From Flintibacter muris (GTDB lineage Bacteria > Bacillota > Clostridia > Oscillospirales > Oscillospiraceae), in contig NZ_CALPCP010000014.1 of NCBI RefSeq assembly GCF_943192995.1, forward strand, positions 16,748-80,747: a DNA stretch of 64,000 nucleotides, read 5' to 3'. The notes beneath the pieces were generated by a model. The model did no database searches, was not told the DNA's origin, and saw only the letters and a list, made by a program, of their open reading frames with translations. Positions within the stretch are counted from its first letter, which is position 1. Each line of letters starts with the position of its first letter. Of this stretch, positions 41,480-50,709 are shown one piece after another. Made by a program: the position numbers and the translations under genes.

Positions 41480-43705
41480 CTACGGGTCTTTCTTAATTAG
41501 CTTTCCCAGCAGTCCGCGCCGGGTCTTCCGGATGGCGGCAGCGGGCTTTTTGGCAGTCTTGGGGGCGGCGGGAGGGGCCTTGACCGGCTTGGGCTTGAGG
41601 GCGGGCTGGGGTGGTTCGGCCTGGGGCTGCTCCAGCGTCCAATCTCCGGCGTAGGCCTGGTCACAGAAGTGCTCCTGGGCGTTGAAGGGCTCCCCTGACT
41701 GCCGGACATAGGCGCCGTCCGGCTGCTGCACCCGGCCCTTGGCGGTGTCCCGCAGCTGGCAGGCGAACATCTCCTCCAGATGGGCCCGGAGCTGGGGGTC
41801 CCGAACGGGGACGGCTACCTCCACACGGCGGGTGGTGTTGCGGGTCATAAAGTCGGCGGAGGAGATATACACCTGCCTGCGCTCCTCCGGGCCGAAGATA
41901 TAGATGCGGGCGTGCTCCAGATAGCGGCCCACAATGCTGTGGACGGCAATATGCTCCGTCAGTCCGGGCAGGCCGCCCACCAGGCAGCAGATGCCCCGGA
42001 TCACCAGGTCGATTTTCACCCCGGCCTGGGAGGCCTGGATGAGCTTGTCAATAATCAGCTTGTCGGTCAGGCCGTTGAGCTTAAAGCCCAGATAGGCGGG
42101 CCTGCCCAGCCGGGCCTGCTCAATCTCCCGGTCGATAAAGGCCAGCACCTTGGGGCGCAGGCAGGCGGGGGCCACCATCAGGTGGCGGCTGTCCTCCACC
42201 ACCTCGCCCATGGACAGGCAGTTGAACACCTGGGCAGCCTCCGCTCCAATTTCAGGGGAGGCGGTCATCAGGGCGTAGTCGGTGTACAGCCGGACGGTGT
42301 CCTCGTTGTAGTTGCCGGTGCCCACCTGGGTGATATACTCCACCTGGTCGTGGTGCATTCGGGTGATGAGCAGCAGCTTGGAGTGGACTTTCAGCCCGTC
42401 CAGGCCGTAGATGACCCGGCAGCCGGCCTGCTCCAGCACCCGGGACCAGCCAATGTTGTTCTCCTCGTCAAACCGGGCCCGCAGCTCCACCAGCACCACA
42501 ATTTCCTTGCCGTTCTCAGCCGCGTCCACCAGGGCCTCCACAATCTTGCTGTTGTGGGCCACCCGGTACAGGGTCATCTTGATGGATACCACCTCAGGGT
42601 CCTGGCCGGCCTCCTGGAGCAGCCGCAGCAGGGGGCGGACGCTCTCATAGGGGTAGGTGAGCATCAGGTCCCGTTTTCTGATCTGCTCAGTCATGGGGCG
42701 GAGGGGGTCCACGTTGGGGGAGTTCTGGGGCACCCGGCGGGGGTAGAACAGCTGGGGCTTGTCCCGGAGTATGTCCCGCACGGCCCCGAGGAAGGACAGG
42801 TCCAGGGGGACGTCGCTGGAGAACAGGTGCTTTTTGGACAGGCCCAGGCAGGCGCACAGGGAGTCCCGCACCGTGTCGGACAGCTTGCCCTGGTACTCCA
42901 GCTTGACCGGCTGGAGCCGCTTGCGGCGGCGGATCAGCTTTTCCATGCTCTTGCGGTACTCCTCGGCCAGCATGTCGCTCATCTCAGAGGAGGCCTCGTC
43001 CATGTGAATATCGGCGCTGCGCACCAGACGGATCAAAACGGTGCCCTCCACCTTATAGTGGGTGAAAATCTTGGGCAGCAGGCTGGCAATCAGGTCCTCC
43101 ACCAGGACAAAGCGCCCTCCGTCGCCGGACAGGGGGACCAGACGGCGCAGTACGCCCTCGCCGCAGGGGACAATGCCCATGCGCTCGCTCCCGCTTTTGG
43201 TTTTCAGGATGGCCACGGCGTAGATGGCCTTGTTGCGCAAAAAGGGGAAGGGCTGCTTGCGCCCGATAATCTGAGGGGAGAGCAGGGGCAGCACGTTGGA
43301 GGTAAAGTACTTCTCTAAAAAAGACTGCTGCTTGTCAGACAGGCTGTGAAAGCGGCAGATTTCCACCCCCTGCTCCCCCAGCTCGGACATAAGGGCCTTA
43401 CAGACCCGGTCCCGCTGGCAGAGCAGCTCACGGGTGCGCTCCAGCACAGCGGCGGTCTGCTGGGCGGAGGTCAGCCCCGTTTTGTCGTCGGTGGCGGTGA
43501 GGTGGAGGGTGTCCATCAGCATGCCCACCCGGACCATATAAAACTCGTCCAGGTTGCTCTGGAAGATGGAGGCGAAGTTCAGCCGCTCACACAGAGGGTT
43601 GGCGGGATCCTCCGCTTCCTCCAATACGCGCTTGTTGAATTGGAGCCAGGACAGCTCCCGGTTCACATAACACTGCGCCACAGCGGGCGCGGACTGGTCT
43701 TTCAT
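41480..43705 (-). CDS. ppk1: Polyphosphate kinase 1
   Basis: 741 residues from the ATG at 43705 (AAAGGAGG upstream). NRELSWLQFNKRVLEEA opens the N-domain. The catalytic His lies in GLKVHSKLLLI, and DYALMT and SSADFMTRNTTRRVEVAVPV are in the two C-domains. It makes polyphosphate chains from ATP and links to stress and survival. An extra tail of about 55 residues, rich in Pro, Lys and Ala and ending in a basic block, follows the last conserved domain and is not usual. Confidence 0.96.
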   Translation of the reverse strand: MKDQSAPAVAQCYVNRELSWLQFNKRVLEEAEDPANPLCERLNFASIFQSNLDEFYMVRVGMLMDTLHLTATDDKTGLTSAQQTAAVLERTRELLCQRDRVCKALMSELGEQGVEICRFHSLSDKQQSFLEKYFTSNVLPLLSPQIIGRKQPFPFLRNKAIYAVAILKTKSGSERMGIVPCGEGVLRRLVPLSGDGGRFVLVEDLIASLLPKIFTHYKVEGTVLIRLVRSADIHMDEASSEMSDMLAEEYRKSMEKLIRRRKRLQPVKLEYQGKLSDTVRDSLCACLGLSKKHLFSSDVPLDLSFLGAVRDILRDKPQLFYPRRVPQNSPNVDPLRPMTEQIRKRDLMLTYPYESVRPLLRLLQEAGQDPEVVSIKMTLYRVAHNSKIVEALVDAAENGKEIVVLVELRARFDEENNIGWSRVLEQAGCRVIYGLDGLKVHSKLLLITRMHHDQVEYITQVGTGNYNEDTVRLYTDYALMTASPEIGAEAAQVFNCLSMGEVVEDSRHLMVAPACLRPKVLAFIDREIEQARLGRPAYLGFKLNGLTDKLIIDKLIQASQAGVKIDLVIRGICCLVGGLPGLTEHIAVHSIVGRYLEHARIYIFGPEERRQVYISSADFMTRNTTRRVEVAVPVRDPQLRAHLEEMFACQLRDTAKGRVQQPDGAYVRQSGEPFNAQEHFCDQAYAGDWTLEQPQAEPPQPALKPKPVKAPPAAPKTAKKPAAAIRKTRRGLLGKLIKKDP

Positions 43706-44241
43706 TGTGGATGGCGCCTCCTTTTGTGGTTTACTGCGCTGATATAAATGTACCACCCTTTTCCAAACGGCGCAAGCCCTTTTCACGACTTTTTCTGTTT
43801 TTCCGGACCGCGCCAGCTGACAGGTGGGGCCCGCAGGGCAGACTCTCCTTCCGGCTGGAAGCGCGGCCCGCAGAGACAAACGGGCCTGTCTGTAACAGAC
43901 AGGCGGCCAAAGGCCGCCCCTGCATGTGGCTGCAAAGCTGATGATTACTACAGGCGGTGACTGAGGAAGTTACACAGCATTTTTCCGTGCAAACCCCCTT
44001 CGTCACGGCTCCGCCGTGCCATCTCCCTCAAGGAGGTAGGCTTTTGGCGCAAAAAAAACCACGGGCATATGCCCGTGGCGGATCATGGAAGAGCTGACGC
44101 ATTGCTTTCCCCCTTCCAGGGGGAAGGTGCCCCCAAAGGGGGCGGATGAGGGTGACCCAAGAGGTACATACATTTCCGGGATCCCCCTGGAGGGGAAAGC
44201 CTTTTCCTGTTTCCCGGGAAAAGGCTTTGTGGGTTTCAAAT
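43706..44241. repeat. Repeat-rich gene-free stretch
   Basis: It holds an R1 copy at 43880-43925 (CAGACAGGCGGCCAAAGGCCGCCCCTGCA), a partial R2 copy at 43953-44045 (GGCGGTGACTGAGG ... CTCCCTCAAGGAGG), a terminator at 44051-44078 and another R2-like part at 44104-44155 (TTTCCCCCTTCCAGGGGG ... GGGCGGATGAGGG). The small frames here overlap repeats and are not convincing. This is a hot spot for repeat insertion. Confidence 0.7.
44051..44078 (-). terminator. Terminator of the isomerase/xylulokinase operon
   Basis: On the minus strand CCACGGGCATATGCCCGTGG is followed by eight T. It lies 160 nt after the isomerase stop, with repeats in between. Confidence 0.88.
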
Positions 44242-45729
44242 TCAGGCCCAGGGATTTTCCGTGGGATAAGGGAGGGCCTTGGGCTGGTTGTAGGCGATAT
44301 CCTGTACGCCCAGGAACTTGAAGACCTCAAACAGGGCCTTGCCGTAGTGGCCGAAGGCCACCGCCCCGTGGTGGGGGTAGCGCTTCTGAATCAGGACGTG
44401 GCGGTAGAACCGGCCCATCTCGGGGATAGCGAACACGCCAATGCCGCCGAAGGAGCGGGTCTTCACGGGGAGCACCTCGCCCTGGGCGATGTAGGCCCGG
44501 AGGATCCCATCGCTGTCGCACTGGAGACGGTAGAAGGTGATGTCGCTGGCGGCGATGTCGCCCTCCAGAGTGCCCCGGGTAAAGTCGGGCTCGCTGTCCT
44601 TGGGCTCCAGCAGCCGGTGCTGGATGAGCTGGTACTTCACCGCCCGGTCGGCGCACAGCTTGCAGCTGGGGGTGTTGCCGCAGTGGAAGCCCATAAAGGT
44701 GTCGGTGAGGGTGTAATCAAACTTGCCCTTGATGTCCTCCTCATAGATGGAGGCGGGGACGGAGTTGTTGATATCAAGGAGGGTGACGGTGTCGCCGGAG
44801 ACGCACATGCCGATGTACTCGGACAGAGCGCCGTAGATATCCACCTCGCAGGACACGGGGATGCCCCGGCTGACCAGGCGGGAGTTGACATAGCAGGGCT
44901 CAAAGCCGAAGGCCTCGGGGAAGGCGGGCCAGCACTTGTCAGCGAAGGCCACGTACTGCCGGGAGCCCTTGTGGGCCTCGGCCCAGTCAAGGAGGGTCAG
45001 TTCCAGCTGGGCCATACGCTCGTTCATGTCGGCGTAGTAGCAGCCCTCGCCCATCTCCTTGGCCATGTCGGCGCACACCTCGGGGATGCGGGGGTCGTTG
45101 GCGTGGGCCTTGTAGGCCACCAGCAGGTCCAGCTCGGAGTTCTCCTCGATCTCCACGCCGATCTCGTACAGGCCCTTGATGGGGGCGTTGCAGGCGAAGA
45201 AGTCCTGGGGCCGGGGGCCAAAGGTGATGATTTTCAGCTGGGACAAGCCAATAAGGGCGCAGGCGATGGGCTTGAACTCGCCGATCATTTTGGCGATGTC
45301 CTCGGCGGTACCCACAGGGTACTCGGGGATGAAGGCCTTGAGATGGCGCATCCCCAGATTGTAGGAGCAGTTGAGCATGCCGCAGTAGGCATCCCCCCGG
45401 CCGTTGATCAGGTCGCCGTCACCCTCGGCGGCGGCCACGTACATGCAGGGGCCGTCGAAGTTCTTGGCGATGAGGGTCTCGGGGGTCTCGGGGCCGAAGT
45501 TGCCCAGGAAGACTACCAGGGCGTTGCAGCCGGCATCCTTCACCTCGGCCACCGCCTTGAGCATGTCCTTCTCGTTCTCCACAGTGGTCTTGCACTCGTA
45601 GACGGACAGGCCGTCCTTGGCGCAGGCGGCCACAATGGCGGAGCGGCGGCGCTCAGACAGGTCAATAATGAAGCAGTCCCGGGAGACGGCAATAATGCCC
45701 AATTTTACTTCGGGAATGTTGGTCAGCAT
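44242..45729 (-). CDS. L-fucose/L-arabinose isomerase-family protein
   Basis: 495 residues. It has the three-domain plan of fucose/arabinose isomerases, with VFLGNFGPETPETLIA near the N-terminus and CEVDIYGALSEYIG plus FHCGNTPSC in the middle. It should convert an aldose to a ketose with Mn. The kinase encoded two genes away is xylulokinase-like, so the product may be a ketopentose or a related sugar. The exact substrate cannot be read from sequence. It ends a leftward operon of six genes. Confidence 0.85.
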   Translation of the reverse strand: MLTNIPEVKLGIIAVSRDCFIIDLSERRRSAIVAACAKDGLSVYECKTTVENEKDMLKAVAEVKDAGCNALVVFLGNFGPETPETLIAKNFDGPCMYVAAAEGDGDLINGRGDAYCGMLNCSYNLGMRHLKAFIPEYPVGTAEDIAKMIGEFKPIACALIGLSQLKIITFGPRPQDFFACNAPIKGLYEIGVEIEENSELDLLVAYKAHANDPRIPEVCADMAKEMGEGCYYADMNERMAQLELTLLDWAEAHKGSRQYVAFADKCWPAFPEAFGFEPCYVNSRLVSRGIPVSCEVDIYGALSEYIGMCVSGDTVTLLDINNSVPASIYEEDIKGKFDYTLTDTFMGFHCGNTPSCKLCADRAVKYQLIQHRLLEPKDSEPDFTRGTLEGDIAASDITFYRLQCDSDGILRAYIAQGEVLPVKTRSFGGIGVFAIPEMGRFYRHVLIQKRYPHHGAVAFGHYGKALFEVFKFLGVQDIAYNQPKALPYPTENPWA

Positions 45730-45741
45730 ATAAATTCCTCC

Positions 45742-46377
45742 TTAAATATCCTTGGAAATGTCGATGTTTTCGCCTTTCAGGCCGGTGTGAGCCCCCTGAG
45801 CGGCTTCACTGGACTCCGGATGGGCCAGCAGCCACTTGTTTCGGGCGGTGAGCCACTTGTCCTCCTCGTTGATGGGCGTTGCGCCGGGGACGCCGGTGTT
45901 GGTCCCCCGGGGCAGGACTACCGCCACCCGGAATCCTTCCCCCTCGCTGACGTGGCAGGGGGCGTAGTGCAGGGTGGTGGCGTAGACCTCCACCGCCACT
46001 CCGGCGGGGACCTTAAAGGCCTTCACCTTGACAGTGTCCAGCACACCGTCCACAATCTCCTCCTGCCTGGCCAGCAGGAGGATGAAGTCGCCAGTGCCCA
46101 CGTTGACCTCGCTGTCCCGGTGGTACTCCAGGCAGTTGAGCTTGGTGTTCCGGCCCCAGCACATACCAAGCTGGACGGGCATCCCGCCGTAGGCGTTGTT
46201 TTGGAACTGGCCGTAGAGACAGGTGGCTTCCAGCACAGGGATGCTGGGCTCGTAGGCCACCCCCGCCTCGGGCAAGGGGATGGTGTTCATGGCGTTGACC
46301 AGGCAGGTGGTGTCGTAGCCCTCCAGCACCTTGCCGTAGGGGATAAATTCCGGGTCTTGGATGGAATAAATCTTCAT
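45742..46377 (-). CDS. DUF4867 family protein
   Basis: 211 residues of cupin-like strand-rich sequence (LEYHRDSEVNVGTGDFILLLA, KVPAGVAVEVYATTLHYAPCHV). I place it in DUF4867 from memory; such genes often lie beside pentose or deoxysugar operons. A role in sugar epimerisation or lactonase-type steps is possible but not known. It is coupled by short gaps to both neighbours in the operon. Confidence 0.75.
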   Translation of the reverse strand: MKIYSIQDPEFIPYGKVLEGYDTTCLVNAMNTIPLPEAGVAYEPSIPVLEATCLYGQFQNNAYGGMPVQLGMCWGRNTKLNCLEYHRDSEVNVGTGDFILLLARQEEIVDGVLDTVKVKAFKVPAGVAVEVYATTLHYAPCHVSEGEGFRVAVVLPRGTNTGVPGATPINEEDKWLTARNKWLLAHPESSEAAQGAHTGLKGENIDISKDI

Positions 46378-46391
46378 AAAATTACTCCTCG

Positions 46392-47867
46392 TTATTGCAG
46401 GATGGGGAACAGTTCCTTCATTGCGGGGTAAATCTGCTTGAACTGCCGGTAGCGCTCCTCATACCGGGCGGCGATAGCCGGGTCGGGGGAGACAGTCTCG
46501 GCGGTATGGACCAGCTTTTTGCAGGCGGCTGCCACCGTGGGGTATAGTCCGCAGGCCACCATGGCCAGCATAGCCCCGCCCATGCCCGGGCCCTGTTCCG
46601 ACTCGGGGAGGTCCAGCTGGATGTTCAGCACATTGGCCATGATCGTCTTCCACAGGGCGCTCTTGGCCCCGCCGCCGCACAGCTTGCTGCGCTGAATGTG
46701 GATTCCCAGCGCCTTTGCCACCTCAAAGCTGTCCCGGATGGCGAAGGCCACCCCCTCCAGCACCGCCTGGGTCAGGTCGGACCGGCTGGTGTCCATGGTC
46801 AGGCCGGTGAAGGTGCCCCGGGCGTTGGTGTCGTTGATGGGGGAGCGCTCCCCCATCAGGTAGGGCAGGAAGTAGACATGGTTGTTCCCCAGCTTTTCCG
46901 GGGTAATATCCCTCTGCTCCCCGGCGTAGTCCTGGGTCTGGAAAATGTCGTCCATCAGCCACTTGTTGCAGCTGGCGGCGGACAGCATACAGCCCATAAG
47001 ATGGTAGTGCCCGTCGGCGTGGGCGAAGGCGTGGAGGGCGTTGTTGGGGTCCACGCCGAACTTCTCGCTGGAGATGAAGATGGTGCCCGAGGTGCCCAGG
47101 GAGATGTTGCAGGCTCCCTCTCCCACGGTTCCGGTGCCAACAGCGGCGGCGGCGTTGTCCCCCGCTCCGGCGCAGACGATCACTTGTTCAGACAGACCCA
47201 ACTGTTTGGCTATGTCGGGCTTCAGGGTGCCCACGGCCTCATAGCTCTCAAAGAGCTTGGGCATCTGCCCCTCGGAAATGCCGCAGATATCCAGCATCTC
47301 TCTGGACCAGCACTTGTGCTCCACGTCCAGCAGGAGCATGCCGGAAGCGTCGGAGCAGTCGGTGCAGTGGACGCCGGTGAGGACGTAATTGATATAGTCC
47401 TTGGGGAGCATGATCTTGTCGATTTTGGCAAAGAGCTCGGGCTCGTTTTCCTTCATCCACAAAATCTTGGGGGCGGTAAAGCCGGCAAAGGCGATGTTGG
47501 CGGTGAGCTGGGACAGCTTTTCCCTGCCGATGACGTCGTTGAGGTAGTCCACCTGTTTGGCGGTGCGGCCGTCGTTCCACAAAATGGCGGGACGGAGGAC
47601 CTTGTCCTCCCCGTCCAGCACCACCAGGCCGTGCATCTGGCCCCCGGCCCCGATTCCCGCCACCTGGGAGGGGTCAAAGCCGGTGAGCAGCTCCGGAATG
47701 CCCTCCAGAACGGCTTTTTTCCAGTCCTCCGGGTTCTGCTGGCTCCAGCCTGGCTGGGGGAACTCCAGAGGGTACTCCTTGGAGATGATATTCTTGATGG
47801 CCCCCTCCCCGTCCATCAGCAGCAGCTTGACGGCGGAGGTGCCCAGGTCGATTCCGATATACAACAT
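46392..47867 (-). CDS. xylB: Xylulokinase (FGGY family)
   Basis: 491 residues. The FGGY kinase marks are IGIDLGTSAVKLLLMD at the start, GGQMHGLVVLD (with the catalytic Asp region nearby) and the C-terminal LCGGGAKSALWKTIMANVL. It phosphorylates D-xylulose, or a close ketose, in the cytoplasm. Given the isomerase next door and the monosaccharide importer, it supplies the pentose phosphate pathway. Specificity is inferred from the best-known family member. Confidence 0.9.
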   Translation of the reverse strand: MLYIGIDLGTSAVKLLLMDGEGAIKNIISKEYPLEFPQPGWSQQNPEDWKKAVLEGIPELLTGFDPSQVAGIGAGGQMHGLVVLDGEDKVLRPAILWNDGRTAKQVDYLNDVIGREKLSQLTANIAFAGFTAPKILWMKENEPELFAKIDKIMLPKDYINYVLTGVHCTDCSDASGMLLLDVEHKCWSREMLDICGISEGQMPKLFESYEAVGTLKPDIAKQLGLSEQVIVCAGAGDNAAAAVGTGTVGEGACNISLGTSGTIFISSEKFGVDPNNALHAFAHADGHYHLMGCMLSAASCNKWLMDDIFQTQDYAGEQRDITPEKLGNNHVYFLPYLMGERSPINDTNARGTFTGLTMDTSRSDLTQAVLEGVAFAIRDSFEVAKALGIHIQRSKLCGGGAKSALWKTIMANVLNIQLDLPESEQGPGMGGAMLAMVACGLYPTVAAACKKLVHTAETVSPDPAIAARYEERYRQFKQIYPAMKELFPILQ

Positions 47868-47878
47868 AAGCCTACCTC

Positions 47879-49057
47879 TTACTTCGCCCCGGACTTGCGG
47901 CTGGTGACCACGTCGAAGATGACAGCGATCAGGAGCACGCCGCCCTTGATAACGTACTGCCAGGAGTCGCCCAGGCCCATGATGGACATGCCCATGTTGA
48001 TTACGCCCAGCAGCAGCGCGCCAATGACCACGCCGCCCACCGTGCCGCTGCCGCCATAAGCGGAGGCGCCGCCGATAAAGCAGGAGCCGATGGCGTCCAT
48101 CTCAAAGGAGGTGCCGGTGGAGCCGTTGACAGAGCCCACACGAGCGGTACACAGCAGCCCGCACAATCCGGCCAGCAGGCCCATGTTGGCGTAGGCGATA
48201 AAGTAGATTTTGTCGGTGTTGATACCGGACAGCTTGGTGGCCTTCTCGTTGCCGCCCACGGCGTAGAAGTACCGGCCAAAGGCGGTTTTGGAGGTGATAA
48301 AGTTATAGATCAGGCAGATGGCCAGCACCCACACCAGCATCACGGAGATGCCCCGGTACTGGGCCAGCATCCAGCAGTACCAGAGGATCAGGGCGGCGAT
48401 CAGGCCGGACTTGGCAAAGTCGGCAAGGGCGCTGTTCTGGTGATAGCCTTTTTTGGAGCGGTCCTTGCGGCTCTTGGCGGTGTTGGCCAAAATCAATACC
48501 GCGGCCGCCACGCCCACAATGATGGGGGAGAGCTTGATGGCGCCGTCGTCCAGGCCGGGGATTTTGATGTAAGCGGTAAAGATGTTCAAAAAGGTGGGGT
48601 CCTGCACGGCCACGGTCTTGCTGTTGAGCACAAAGCGCCCCAGGCCGCGGAAGATGAACATGCCGCCCAGGGTGGTAATAAAGGGCGGGATGCGGACATA
48701 GCCGATCCAGTAGCCCTGCCACACGCCCACCAGCAGACCCAGCACCAGGCACAGCAGAATAACGGGGATGGCGGGCATACCCATATTGGTCACCATCACG
48801 GCGGCCACGCCGCCCACCAGGCAGACCACAGAGCCCACAGACAGGTCAATGTTGCCGCCGGTGAGGATACACAGCAGCATGCCGCAGGCCATAACCAGCA
48901 CGTAGCCGTTTTGCAGCATCAGGTTGGTCATATTCTGGGGGGACAGCAAAACCCCCTTGGTCAGCGCGGAAAACAGAGCAAATACAATCACCAGGGCGAT
49001 TACCATGGCGTATTTGGTCAAAAACTTTACCAGATTAAATTCGTTTTTCTGAGTCAT
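47879..49057 (-). CDS. Multiple-monosaccharide ABC transporter permease
   Basis: 392 residues, about ten helices, of the BPD_transp_2 type (GNIDLSVGSVVCLVGGVAA, then FGRYFYAVGGNEKATKLSGIN). A charged loop (KSRKDRSKKGYHQN) splits the middle, as in GguB/MmsB-like permeases. It is the membrane channel of a CUT2 importer whose ATPase and binding protein are encoded upstream. AGGGAGGG lies before the ATG. Confidence 0.93.
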   Translation of the reverse strand: MTQKNEFNLVKFLTKYAMVIALVIVFALFSALTKGVLLSPQNMTNLMLQNGYVLVMACGMLLCILTGGNIDLSVGSVVCLVGGVAAVMVTNMGMPAIPVILLCLVLGLLVGVWQGYWIGYVRIPPFITTLGGMFIFRGLGRFVLNSKTVAVQDPTFLNIFTAYIKIPGLDDGAIKLSPIIVGVAAAVLILANTAKSRKDRSKKGYHQNSALADFAKSGLIAALILWYCWMLAQYRGISVMLVWVLAICLIYNFITSKTAFGRYFYAVGGNEKATKLSGINTDKIYFIAYANMGLLAGLCGLLCTARVGSVNGSTGTSFEMDAIGSCFIGGASAYGGSGTVGGVVIGALLLGVINMGMSIMGLGDSWQYVIKGGVLLIAVIFDVVTSRKSGAK

Positions 49058-49073
49058 ATTGTTACCCTCCCTA

Positions 49074-50615
49074 TTACGCCTTGTTGGTATCCCGGATGAT
49101 GTAGCCCATAATGCCCTCCTGAGTGGCGTCCTTGGCGTCCAGCTCGGCCAGCAGGCGGCCCTCGTTCATCACATAGATGCGGTCGCACATGCCCAGCAGC
49201 TCAGGCAGCTCAGAGGAGATCATCATCACCGACTTGCCCTGGGCCACCATCTGGTTGATGAGGCTGTATATTTCGTACTTCGCGCCCACGTCAATGCCAC
49301 GGGTGGGCTCATCCATGATAAGGATGTCGGGCTCGGTGAACATCCACTTGCCCAGCAGGGCCTTCTGCTGGTTGCCGCCGGACAGGTTGCCCACGTTCTG
49401 CTCAATGGTGGGGGTCTTGGTGCCCATGTCCTTTGTCATCTGCTCGGCCACGCCAATCTCCTGGTCCCGGTCGATCACGCCGCCCTTGCACACCTTGTCC
49501 AGCCGGGCCAGGGTGGTATTAAAGCGGATGGATTCATCCAGAATCAGGCCGTTGGTCTTCCGGTCCTCGGTGACGTAGGCCAATCCATGGCGGATGGCTT
49601 CCTGGGGCGTTTTCAGCGTGACCTTTTTACCGCCAATGTACAGCTCTCCGGAGATGCCGGTGCCGTAGCTGCGGCCGAAGATGGACATGGCCAGCTCGGT
49701 GCGGCCCGCGCCCTGCAATCCGGAGAAGCCAACAACCTCACCCTTGCGGATATGGAAGGAGATGTTGTCGTCCACCACCCGGTCGGGATACAGGGGGTGG
49801 TGAACTGTCCAGTTTTTCACCTCCAGATTGACCTGGTCCTGGACGTTGTGCTCCCGGGTGGGGTAGCGGTCGTCCATGGAGCGGCCCACCATGCCCTTGA
49901 TAATCCGGTCCTCGCTGAATTCGTCAACTCCCTTTACCAAAGTTTCAATGGTGGAGCCGTCCCGGATGATGGTGGCCTTGTCGGCACAGTAGATGATCTC
50001 GTTGAGCTTATGGGTGATGATAATGGAGGTGAGGCCCTCCTTTTTAAATTCCAGCAGCAGGTCCAGCAGCATTTTGGCGTCCTCGTCGTTGAGGGAGGAG
50101 GTGGGCTCGTCCAAAATGAGCAGCTTTACCTTTTTGGAAAAGGCCTTGGCGATTTCCACCAGCTGCTGCTTGCCGGTGCCAATGTCCTTTACCAGGGTCT
50201 GGGCTGGCTCACGCAGGCCCACCTGGCGCATGTGGCGCTCGGCCTCGCCGTAGGTTTTGTCCCAGTCTATGTAGCCCATGGAATTTTTAATCTCGTTGCC
50301 CAGGAACATGTTCTCCCCAATAGACAACAGGGGGATGAGGGCCAGCTCCTGATGGATGATGACAATGCCCACGGCCTCGCTGTCCTTTTGAGTTTTGAAC
50401 TGGCAGGGCTTGCCCTCGTAAAAGATCTGGCCGGTGTAGCTGCCCACGGGGTAGGTACCGGACAGCACGTTCATCAGGGTGGACTTGCCCGCCCCGTTTT
50501 CGCCGATCAGGGCGTGGATTTCACCGGCCTCTACCTTTAAATTGACGTTGTCCAGGGCCTTGACGCCGGGAAATTCCTTGGTGATGGATCTCATTTCCAA
50601 AATAGTGTTTGCCAA
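49074..50615 (-). CDS. Multiple-monosaccharide ABC transporter ATPase (two ABC domains)
   Basis: 513 residues from a TTG start at 50615, chosen for its AAAGGAGG site. The first ABC domain has GENGAGKST and [12 protein letters not shown]; the second has GLQGAGRTE (a degenerate Walker A), [14 protein letters not shown] and [11 protein letters not shown]. This is the standard fused ATPase of CUT2 sugar importers (XylG/GguA type). It powers uptake by the permease encoded next. Confidence 0.94.
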   Translation of the reverse strand: MANTILEMRSITKEFPGVKALDNVNLKVEAGEIHALIGENGAGKSTLMNVLSGTYPVGSYTGQIFYEGKPCQFKTQKDSEAVGIVIIHQELALIPLLSIGENMFLGNEIKNSMGYIDWDKTYGEAERHMRQVGLREPAQTLVKDIGTGKQQLVEIAKAFSKKVKLLILDEPTSSLNDEDAKMLLDLLLEFKKEGLTSIIITHKLNEIIYCADKATIIRDGSTIETLVKGVDEFSEDRIIKGMVGRSMDDRYPTREHNVQDQVNLEVKNWTVHHPLYPDRVVDDNISFHIRKGEVVGFSGLQGAGRTELAMSIFGRSYGTGISGELYIGGKKVTLKTPQEAIRHGLAYVTEDRKTNGLILDESIRFNTTLARLDKVCKGGVIDRDQEIGVAEQMTKDMGTKTPTIEQNVGNLSGGNQQKALLGKWMFTEPDILIMDEPTRGIDVGAKYEIYSLINQMVAQGKSVMMISSELPELLGMCDRIYVMNEGRLLAELDAKDATQEGIMGYIIRDTNKA

Positions 50616-50651
50616 GCGGTGTTCCTCCTTTCGATGTTCTCCCCAAAATAA

Positions 50652-50679
50652 GGTGGGCGGGGCGTCCGCCCCGCCCACC
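50652..50679 (-). terminator. Intercistronic hairpin after the sugar-binding-protein gene
   Basis: GGTGGGCGGGGCG and CGCCCCGCCCACC form a perfect 13-bp stem with a 2-nt loop. It lies between the binding-protein stop and the ATPase start and lacks a T-tract, so it would cut or protect rather than fully stop the message. Confidence 0.75.
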
Positions 50680-50709
50680 AGTTTGCCTTATGACTGAGGG
50701 GTTATGCGA

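Noticed and set aside
43953..44155. Hairpins as possible tRNA or riboswitch
   Set aside because: The pieces match the R2 repeat found elsewhere and end in an ordinary terminator. No tRNA arms or T-loop are present.
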